Shown one piece after another: positions 55,401 through 64,000 of a stretch of DNA of 64,000 bases (position 1 is the first letter of the stretch; each line of letters starts with the position of its first letter). Below the pieces are notes generated by a model, which worked only from the letters and a program-made list of their open reading frames with translations, was not told the DNA's origin and did no database searches. The position numbers were made by a program, and so were the translations under genes. The DNA is from Chaetoderma sp. LZ-2023a (Eukaryota > Mollusca > Caudofoveata > Chaetodermatida > Chaetodermatidae), in assembly GCA_034401795.1 (NCBI GenBank), contig CM067373.1, positions 91,036,996-91,100,995 of the forward strand, read 5' to 3'.

Positions 55401-56450
55401 TCTGTCTTCCTATGGTATGTCACTTAGCCCTGGAATAATTTTTGTTGCTTGTCGCTGAACATTTTCAAGTAGCTGCACCTCTTTTTTATGAAGAGGAGAC
55501 CATACTATGTTTGCGCATTCTAGATGGAGTCAAACAAGACTTTTGTAGAGCAATACAAATGTGACAGGATCCAGGAAGTTAAACGATCTTCTAATCATCC
55601 CAACTATTTTGTTGCCTTTGTTGACTGCTGTCTCTGAATGATTGTTGAACGTCAGTCCATTGATTTGTCAACAAAAACACCAATATCTTTTTCACAGATG
55701 GTTTCTTCGAGTAATACGCTTTGACTATTTTCTTGCATACTGTAAGGTTGCTTCGTATTGAATCTAACCAAATACATGGTTTTGCACCAGGATGCGTTAA
55801 AAAGTAACTGCCAAATATCTGACCAGTCTTTCAGATCGTTGAGGTCTGTCTGTAGTTTCTCATGATCCTCATCTGAGGCCAGAATAAAAAATAGTTTTGT
55901 TTCCTGTAAACCTCTCGGGTGAAATTTTTCTTTTTTTTCACCAGGCTGGGAATAAAACATTTTTTTCTACCCAGCACAAATGTTACAACATGCATACATT
56001 TGTAAAACTATACAAATTACAATGTTTTTAATGCCATTTGTATGCAATGTGAATCCCTTTTGCTAATTGTGTCACGAAACACACACAAATTTGGCAATTA
56101 CAACCATATTTAATGGACACCTAGTCAAATATCTGAAAAACAAATATTTATGACCTTTTTAAAACAAATTCATAATTGAAAAGAAAAATGCCCTCCCTCC
56201 CTAATGAAGTTTTTTTCCACACCCGGTTTGCAGGAAACAAAATCTTTTTTATAGATGGCCTGAAGTTATCTTTGAGAAGAGACTGGTATCATTGGCGAAC
56301 AGTTTTATCGTGCTGCTTAATACTGCTTCAGGCATGTCATTTATTAATATAGCAGATCAGCAATGCCGTTCCCAGCATGCTACCTTGGGGGATGACTGAG
56401 GACACAGGCCCAATTTGAGCTGGAGCCGTTAACGACTGTAGCAGTGATGC
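55400..56450 (-). pseudogene. LINE-A reverse transcriptase fragment, mutated active site
   Basis: Minus strand: VIPQGSMLGT, then LFANDTSLFSKI, where the catalytic FADD reads FAND, then LQTDLNDLKDWSDIWQLLFNASWCKT, GVFVDKSMD, KIVGMIRRSFNFLDPVTFVLLYKSLV and HLECANIVWSPLHKKEVQLLENVQR. Several stops and frameshifts. A ~260 bp poly-T/variable stretch (55960-56225) splits it. Confidence 0.75.
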
Positions 56451-56671
56451 AAAACCAGAGTCAATGTGTTAGACAGCTCTAACAGACATGGCACACTGCT
56501 ATCATCCCTAATGGAGAGGCTTAGAACTAAGATTTTAGCTTTATATTTGTTCATGCGTACTGTGTTTCCGTGATCGTCATTGACCACCTTGTGTATTATA
56601 TATATAGTAGTAATATAGGAAACATAGTAATAATGTGAAATAGGATGGTAAACTTCAAATGCCTCTGGGTA

Positions 56672-56835
56672 TATCACCACAGGAGTCTGCCGTTTTAGAT
56701 ATGAAAACGTGAAATAAAAAAATACGAAAACACGGTAGCACTATATACTACTATAGTAGTATATAGTGCTACCGTGTTTTCGTATTCTTTTATTTCGCAT
56801 TGTCGTATCTAAAACGGCAGACTCCTGTGATATCA
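56672..56835. repeat. 164 bp near-perfect palindrome
   Basis: Arms of ~82 bases meet at CTATAG (centre 56753/56754). They share AGGAGTCTGCCGTTTTAGAT and AATACGAAAACACGGTAGCA with their complements. Probably a MITE or foldback element; no clear target duplication. Confidence 0.85.
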
Positions 56836-57279
56836 CGGAGCACAGTCACTCGGCACAGGTCTTTTGGAATGATACTGATGACGAAGTATAAATTGCAAGA
56901 TATCGCCGATACTAGAAGACAAGCTGGCTATATCCTTATTCTTACCCTTCACAAAAAGTGGTAACTCACATTTATTTCCGTTATTTAATATTACCGCTTT
57001 CTTCGTATGGCGAAAAAAGCATCATAGAAGTATTGCGGCTTGCCTTACTTATTAAAATGTTGTAGACAGATTAGAAAACATTATAGATAATTTTATTTAG
57101 TATTTTAATCAGATTTCGTGGCAAACTGAAGTCCCATAGTAAACCTATGTGAGGGGTTAGAATGAAGATATAGCCGACAAGCCTAAGGCTTAAGTCCTAA
57201 GAAAATGATGATGATCTATTTATGATTTTTCTCTATCATCTATTCTATCAGTATCATCTATTCTATGGATGCATCTTAC

Positions 57280-57480
57280 CTCTGGCTTGTCACCGTAGAG
57301 AAGGTCGCTACTCTTCAGCAGAAACCATTGTTTCTTCCAAGTGTGTGAATATTTGCTTCTTTTAAATAACCAACCTTTTAATTCACAGTGAACTATGTCA
57401 TCACTTGCTTGGCTACCATTAGAATTTGAAGGTAAACTACTTGTTCTGCTGTTAGCATCGTCCGTTCTATCGGATGCCAT
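57280..57480 (-). CDS. PH-domain protein with C-terminal CaaX box, exon 1
   Basis: 67 codons from ATG 57480 in a good context (AAAATGG). The Ser/Asp/Asn-rich N-terminal tail (~30 residues) is probably unstructured. The first PH strands follow: CELKGWLFKRSKYSHTWKKQ, with G-W-L and the W-K-K-x-W-F core typical of PH domains. The Lys/Arg-rich beta1-beta2 loop is the usual phosphoinositide contact. The exon ends at PE before the donor AG/GTAAGA; exon 2 completes the domain. Total protein 139 aa. Minus-strand gene, the only host gene I support in the window. Confidence 0.78.
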
Positions 57481-57779
57481 TTTGGAATTTTGACAGGTGG
57501 TTTGGGGAGTTTACGGCTTCGAAAGGTCAACGTTTGGAGTTCGGTATTCCTTTTTAGACAGATTTATATAGATGGAGTACATGTATGAGCGTCTATGGAT
57601 CATCACCAAAGATCTTAACAAGTACACATATTGATGCAAGGCATCAATGGTAAATAGCGTGCCCGGAGGTTATTATAATTCTGAGAATAAACTCAACTGT
57701 TTCATGAAAAAATGAAGTTATATAAAGGCATTCAATGCCCTACTATTACCTGTCTGCAATAGGTTTGGCCACACAATTT

Positions 57780-58195
57780 CACCGATATGGTTAGATAGCG
57801 ATATGAACACGCTAATGAATCTTGAGTTTTCTACCATGTAGTAATTTCGTAATATTCAACTTAGTAGCCACGGACAGTTGTCAAATGCCAACAATTTACT
57901 ATATTCTGTATCAGAATGTCTGTTCTCGATTTGTAATAATTTTTTTATATATGGATGTATATAACTCAATATGAACTAGTGCTTTTGCACAATTCTACCA
58001 TCAAATAATCTCATCGTAGGTAGTTACATATTCGCTGTATGGCCTCCATTATAATATGGTTGGTTCACATTCACCACATTCAGATAGGTGTCGGTATGTC
58101 CTGGCATATCGCTCATAATGGGTTCGGCCCCAGAATGTCCCCCATATGTTTAGATAGGTATAGGCATACGCTTACGGAGTAGTGAGATTTAAAAC
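57780..58195. repeat. ~410 bp direct repeat, copy 1
   Basis: Shares TAGTAGCCACGGACAGTTGT and CATTCACCACATTCAGATAG with 59440-59870 in the same orientation; close overall identity with indels. Confidence 0.8.
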
Positions 58196-58254
58196 TATCT
58201 ACCATGAAATAATTTTGGCTCAAATTTATGCCGATTCATGGTTTTTGTTGCACC

Positions 58255-59015
58255 CAGTCAAATTAGTTTCAAAATAGTCATCAGCTTACCTGTATAGTTA
58301 CCTTGAAATTGGATGTCTGGGAATTCACTATTCAGCATATATATAGACAGCGATTCCAACACGCAAAAAATGGGTGGAGCTTAGGTAGAAATAGGCATGG
58401 CATACCTAGAAATGGACGCCTTTATTGAAATTGGAATGAGCAAATTGAGCATTACAGGGCTAATACCACTTGTTAATGCGTGGTCCACACAATATGGACC
58501 ACTTGTATTAAGAGAGCACCCGTATTTATAGGTCACATATTTTAACAAGGCCAATCATAGATTGTAGACCCTTGCCATCCCGAACGCACATAGACCCGAA
58601 TACAATACACTCATCCTCTGACGGAGCGAGGGTAATTAATACCACTTACTAATAGGCCTTTTCAGGTTGTCTATCCATCATATTACATCAGATGATGTCG
58701 TAATTAATTAAGTGACACGTAGGATAACGTCATAATAATGACGATATGGCTGACTCGATTTAGTCCATCTTAAATGCTTAATAATCTGACACTTTGTACG
58801 AATTGTATGTTTTTGTTATTTAATAAAAATGCTGTTGAATATTTTGAAAGTAATTTGACTGGCCGCTGTTGATGCCATAGGCAGCAACAGGACCCAGTCA
58901 ATTTAGTGTCAAAATATTCCAGGGGTTACCTGCATAGTTTTCTTGAAATTTATGGTCTAGTAGTTCAGAAATCCATCGATCCCAACTCGAGTGGTATGGG
59001 TGGAGTTTAGCTAGA
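58255..59015 (+). repeat. Left arm of ~750 bp inverted repeat (TGACGTCA-type repeat)
   Basis: Six blocks in order pair with 62140-62890 in reverse: AGCTTACCTGTATAGTTACC, AATACCACTTGTTAATG, CTCATCCTCTGACGGAG, TTTAGTCCATCTTAAATGC, the AATTTGACTGG hairpin and the trailing CTTGAAATT block. Confidence 0.75.
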
Positions 59016-59439
59016 GATGGGCGAGGCATAGCTAAACTGGAAAGGTTCATTGTATTAATAAACCACCACAGTGTTCAGTGCCCTATTGTCTGTAGTATGT
59101 TCAGTCCCATAATTTACCCCACATAGACTTGAGCTTTAATAAGCTGGTTATATTCCGAATCTAACAAATTCTAAATGAAGTAATTTTAATACGCAAAATT
59201 TAGCTTAAATGATGGTGTATTCGTGGTTTTCGGTGCCCTACTTTACGTAATATGGTCGGTTCCAAAACTTCGCTCACATAGACATATAGGAGTTTAAATA
59301 TGCTAGTTACATTGGGAATTTAAAAGAATTTGAACGTGAAGTATTTTCGTAGTATGCGATTTCATTGCATAAATTTGTTCCAATGTTGGCAGACCTGTGG
59401 TTTTCAATAGCCTACTGTCCGCAATATGTGTGGCATCAT

Positions 59440-59870
59440 AATTCCACCCATATGGTTAGATATGGATATGAATACGGTAATGAATCTTGAGATTTCTACC
59501 ACGTACTAATTTCGTAATATTCAATTTAGTAGCCACGGACAGTTGTCAAATGCCAACAATTTACTATATTCAGTATTAGAATCTCAGTTCTCGGTTTGTA
59601 ATCTTTTTTTTTACATAACGCTGTATATAACTGAATATGTACTACTGCTTTTGCACGATTCTACCAGCAAGTAATTTGGTAATATGTAGTTACATATTCG
59701 CCATATGGCCCCATTGTAATATGGTTGGTTCACATTCACCACATTCAGATAGGTGTCGATATGTCCTGACATATCGCTCATAATGGGTTCGGCTCAGAAT
59801 ATCACCCATATGTTTAGATAGGTATAGGCATAAGCTTACGACGTAGTGAGATTTAAAAATTTCATAGCGT
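59440..59870. repeat. ~410 bp direct repeat, copy 2
   Basis: Partner of 57780-58195. Confidence 0.8.
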
Positions 59871-61230
59871 AAATAAGCGCAAACTTAGGATAATTCATGG
59901 TTTTCACTGCAATACGTTCACCCCCAGAATTTTCACCCACAAATACTTATAGGAAATATGCTAGTTGTATTCCGAATTTAAAAAATTCTACAGGAACGTA
60001 ATTTCATAGTACACAATTCCATACCGAAAATTGGCGCAAATTCTGTCAGATCAACGCTTTTCTGTATCACACTGTTTGCAATAGGTTCGACCCCAGAAGT
60101 TCACCCATATGGTTAGATAAGTATCAAAGGTTTAAAAAATGTTTACTACACAGTAATTTCGTCATATGCAATTTAGTAGTGGCACACCATTGTCAAATTC
60201 CAATAATGTATCATATTCGGTACCAGAATATCTCTACATGCCTTGTAGCCAGTTTTCGAACATAAGGCCATGTAGAACTCACTATGTTCTCGTGCTGTGC
60301 GAAATGTTATAATAATTCTACCACCAAATATTTATTATAGTAATGTGAAAATATTTTTATATATCCCATATTATTAGCCGCGTGTACTGGTAGAACCTGA
60401 CTTATCAGGCTAATACCCTAACATTTGCACATATGGTCAACAAGATCATCATCATTACAACGGTTGAGGCCGATTTTGGCCTTTTGTCGAGTAAAAATAT
60501 TTGATTTAATAGTTTGTCACTGTTTCCAGTAAAGATATCGTTTAATAGGTGACATAGATATGATAGCTAAATGAAACAGATCACGATGTCGTGGCTGTTT
60601 CCCACTGGGTCTTCAGTCAGAATGTTTTCTACTATATCATTTTCATTGGAGAAAACTAGGTTCACGGTATTGGTTCTATCCTGGCCACTTAACTTTATTG
60701 AAAAGGTTATCTGTCGGTACAGATCAGGGTCCTGTATTGCATCAAAAATATACTTGCTTTGTGCATTTCACTAGCATTGCAGTGTATATTTCACCAATAT
60801 ATTTCCGGGTAATAAACTCTTCACATCTGTTTAAGATTTAGGTTTAAAATATCCTTTACAGTTTTTCTTTAATATGTTTGAATGGGTGTCAGGGTCTGTA
60901 CTGCTTCTTGCGACGATTTTCTACTGACTGGGTTGCCAGTTCTGTTGATTTCTTTATCTTTACAAGTTGTTGATACCTAATGACCCAAATTTGATCTGTT
61001 ACACTCTGTTGATGCAGTAGTGCAATTTTATCATCACTGGCTGCTCTTAATTTTGTCTGTTCCTCTCTCTGTTAAGGAGTTTGGCCTGGAGAAAGAGGAT
61101 GGATGGACAATTTGTTGGACTGACGAAAAATATAAGCTGCTTTTCCTAGCCTATAGCTAATACTGACCATATCCTTTTGCAAGAAATATTCCTTCTTTTG
61201 TGTTTATTGTCCGCGTATATTTTTGCCATG
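59871..61230. other. Non-coding interior of the 3.7 kb element
   Basis: No gene recognised; weakly repetitive blocks of the type CCCATATGGTTAGATA recur (also near 57785, 59445 and 60105). Confidence 0.45.
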
Positions 61231-61631
61231 AGTGGCTTTATATAACTTCATTCTTTTATGAAACAGTTGAGTTTATTCTCAGAATTATAATAACCTCCGG
61301 GCACGCTATTTACCATTGATGCCTTGCATCGGTATGTGTACTTGTTACATTAGAGGTGTAGTTTCGAAGAAGCCAAGCCTTTATTTTTAGATGGATACAT
61401 TACTGTTAGCGAACTCTGTCTACTTTTGCGCCCTCTACACTATTATTATGCATGCTTTTGTTTTGAAATTTACCACACACATAGTACGCCTCAAGACTGT
61501 CTGTAACAAGTCTGTAATTTTTACCCTATCTCGAATGCAACAAATGTGAATGATACTATAATACAATACGGGAAAGGTTAAACAGACATGGTACATTATC
61601 GTCGTCCTCGTAATTTATTAACCGTGTATTA

Positions 61632-61856
61632 CCTAAATTGAGTCAAGAATATAAAAAAATATTTGGTTATTGAGTGCCTATTTGCAGGCCAATAGACGAC
61701 TGTTTTGAAGAGTTACTATTGGAATGACTGGCTCAATTATCGAGCCAGTCATTTCAGTCGTGAATTTTCAAAAACGATCTTCTCTTGACCTGCAAATTAA
61801 CATCCTCCAGATCACTGTAGAGGCCGGCTTTGGTGGCATCCTCATGAAAGGGTTAA
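61632..61856. repeat. Hairpin MITE (CCCTTTAATGGTCA family)
   Basis: Core TGACTGGCTCAATTATCGAG with its complement; arms GCAGGCCAATAGACGAC and the mirrored block; right end AAAGGGTTAA. Confidence 0.65.
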
Positions 61857-62139
61857 AATCCATTAAGACAAGATGATAGGCGTACATGTGTCGTTGTCGT
61901 TGCAATACTTAATACAGGTCTATGATAGCAACAAGTAGGTGGGTAGGGTGGGGTGGGCTACCAGTCAAAGTATTAAAAAAATATTCGTATAGTTGTCTTT
62001 ATATGAGATATTGAAATTTCGGTGTTAAACATTCTAAAGGATTTTATTAGAAAAACACACAATTGTGCCCAAGTAAGTCACATCTTGGTGACGGTTGCTT
62101 GAAATGACTTCCATAGGCCTAACGTTAGTCAATCGGTCA

Positions 62140-62890
62140 CTGAATCCGGATGGTATATTAATACATTAATACCGAGCACGTGTTGGTATTGATGGATCTC
62201 TGAGCTTCTTGACTATCAATTTCCAGAAAAGTATACAGGTAAGGTGATGACTATTTTGAAACCAATTTGACTGGGTGCTGTTGCTGCTTGTGGCAGTAAC
62301 ATCGCCCAGTCAAATTAATTTCAAAATATTCACCAGCATGTTTTTTTATAGCAAAGACATACAATTCGTACAACGTGTCGGACTATTAAGCATTTAAGAC
62401 GGACTAAATTGAGCCAGTCATGACGTCATGATTATGACGTCATCATATACGTCACGTCGTTGATTATGACATCATATGACGTAATATGATGGATAGACAA
62501 CATGAAAATGCCCATTAGCAAGTGGTATTAACTATCCTCCCTCCGTCAGAGGACGAGTACATTGTATTCAGGGCAACCATCTATGATTGGCCTTGTTAAA
62601 ATATGTGACCTATAAATACTGGTGGTCCCTTAATACAAGTATCCCATAGTGTGTGGGCCACACATTAACAAGTGGTATTAGCCATGTAATTCTCAATTTG
62701 CTCATGACAATTTCAATAGAGAGATCCATTTCTAGGTATGCCATGCTTATTTCTAGCTAAGCTCCACCCCTTTTTGCGTGTTGGAATCGATGTATATATA
62801 CGCTGAATAATGAATTCCCAGACTTCCAATTTCAAGGTAACTATAATACAGGTAAGCTGATGACTATTTTGAAACTAATTTGACAGGGTG
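62140..62890 (-). repeat. Right arm of ~750 bp inverted repeat
   Basis: Reverse-order partner of 58255-59015. A further hairpin unit (62855-62955) and partial copies (63000-63360) with TGACGTCA sites follow. Confidence 0.75.
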
Positions 62891-63379
62891 CTTTTAAAGG
62901 TTTGCTGCCTCTGGCCGCAACAACGCCAGGTCAAATTAGTTTCAACATATGCAACACGATGTTGATTAAACAGCAAAGACATACAATTCGTACACTTGCC
63001 GGACTATTCAATGTTCATGACTGAGCTCGATACGCCATTCATTTACACATTTTGGATTGTGACGTCAGCCTGTATATGAACTAATTGATTATGGCGTCAT
63101 ATCCTTCAGTTACAGATCGAACCCAGCCATTATCATAGAAATGACTGTTGAATAAATAGCAAAGACATACAATTCGAACAGCATCTAGTCAAATTAGTTT
63201 CAAAATATTCAATAACATGTTGAAAAATAGTAAAGATGTGCAATTCGCATACTTGACTGGCTATTCAATGTTCCTGGTGGAGCTAGATACGTCATTCATT
63301 ACACATTTTGATTGTGACGTCCAGCTACATCTGACCTAATTAATTATGACGTCATATACAGAATAATCCATTATCATAG

Positions 63380-63590
63380 AAAAAGGGCCTATGTCTAATT
63401 GCCGTCCAAGAGACCATTGTGAATTTTCTTTTGCAATTTACTACTGGAATTATAGGATCGCTTATCCAACCAGTCATTCCAGTTGTAAACATTCAAAACA
63501 AGTTCTCTGGCGATTAGCTAATGCAAATGGACATTTCTCACGATCACCGCAAGAGGCCATTTGTGGTCAGTTTGATAGAGTGCTAAAGTG
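63380..63590. repeat. Hairpin MITE, diverged
   Basis: AATTTACTACTGGAATTATAG and its complementary arm around CGCTTATCC; ends eroded. Confidence 0.5.
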
Positions 63591-63905
63591 GACATATAAG
63601 TGACGCCGTGAGTGGGCGTGTGCTTGAGTACTTTCATCTGCAGAAGGAATGATAAACATGTTTTGTATGCAGTCCTCCAGCAAAAGAAGAGTACTTATTT
63701 AGCATAGTTATTTTGAGTTCCGTTGGCTGTTTATTAAAATAATTAAGCGGTCATCGCCGCGCAAACTATTACAGTCGGACCAGAACAAATAAGAGAACTC
63801 GCCATGAATCATGCGCTTGAAGAAAATAATTATGAGATATCCAGCAATCTAAAAATAGAGCCGTGTCTTCGCGCTGAGAATTATTAAATCTCGTATCGAT
63901 GGAGA

Positions 63906-63915
63906 TCTCGCGAGA
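63906..63915. promoter_or_regulatory. TCTCGCGAGA palindrome in CpG-rich window end
   Basis: TCTCGCGAGA is a known palindromic core-promoter element of CpG-type promoters in animals. The surrounding 63730-64000 is richer in CpG than the rest of the region. It could mark the promoter of a gene beyond the window. Confidence 0.35.
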
Positions 63916-64000
63916 CACAGCCCCACAATCCCCTGCATGAAATGGCCGCGCCTATAGGCAGTTCTAGACAGCAATAAATAGAAGCGGGCGCACAATAAGA

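Larger units (their letters stand above)
37217..57279 (-). other. 20,063 bp intron of the PH gene
   Basis: Donor AG/GTAAGA (GT at 57279-57278), acceptor TTTCCAG (37217). Both phase 0. It contains MITEs, LINE fragments, two hAT-type elements and the nested DIRS pair. The DIRS copies point the same way as the gene. I see no further exon with PH-like coding in it, and the PH fold is complete from the two exons. Confidence 0.65.
57616..61347. mobile_element. 3.7 kb non-autonomous DNA element with ~112 bp TIRs
   Basis: 57616-57729 and 61234-61347 are inverted copies (AACAAGTACACATA start, CAAGGCATCAATGG, GCGTGCCCGGAGGTTATTAT). Outermost bases are flanked by TA on both sides, which would suit a TA duplication. 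The interior has a ~410 bp direct repeat pair (57780-58195 and 59440-59870), one arm of the inverted pair below, and no recognisable transposase. Confidence 0.7.

Overview
The window is nuclear DNA of an invertebrate animal, AT-rich and dominated by transposable elements. The evidence is GT-AG introns, DIRS-type tyrosine-recombinase retrotransposons, a decayed Polinton/Maverick, hAT and piggyBac-like non-autonomous elements, LINE debris and long microsatellites. That mix fits a marine lophotrochozoan, echinoderm, hemichordate or similar animal; I cannot place it more closely.

Layout. 1-6597: plus-strand DIRS element (DIRS-1) whose left end lies outside the window. It has an open gag, an RT-RNase H reading frame broken by one stop and one frameshift, an intact tyrosine recombinase, an internal complementary region (ICR) and the right terminal repeat. 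6598-20439: non-coding DNA filled with hairpin-forming TTAA-flanked MITEs, TGACGTCA-bearing repeats and simple repeats. 20440-36355: a ~15.9 kb Polinton with ~327 bp terminal inverted repeats. It carries remnants of PolB, an integrase lacking its N-terminal part, a packaging ATPase and a probable capsid protein, plus many small proteins; about half still have open frames.

36998-57480 (minus strand): what I read as one host gene in two exons separated by a 20,063 bp intron. Joined in phase, the exons give a 139-residue pleckstrin-homology (PH) protein ending in C-I-I-Q, a CaaX prenylation signal. The intron holds two hAT-type elements with perfect 8 bp target duplications, LINE fragments and two nested DIRS copies. 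DIRS-2a (47571-53695) is structurally complete, with both ITRs and the ICR, and sits inside the RT gene of an older copy, DIRS-2b. The 3' part of DIRS-2b was later hit by a hAT element. 57616-64000: upstream of the PH gene, a 3.7 kb element with ~112 bp TIRs, a ~750 bp inverted repeat pair, more MITEs, and a CpG-rich promoter-like end with a TCTCGCGAGA palindrome.

How parts relate. The Polinton ends about 640 bp from the 3' end of the PH coding sequence, and the 3.7 kb element begins about 135 bp upstream of its start codon, so the gene is framed and filled by mobile DNA. The Polinton genes share an upstream motif (TTTAAG/A followed about 10 bases later by a TATA-like run), which looks like a common promoter and helps choose start codons. 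The most rewarding items to follow up are the PH-CaaX gene, the Polinton promoter motif and tRNA-like sequences, and the nested DIRS with its ICR and AAT junctions.
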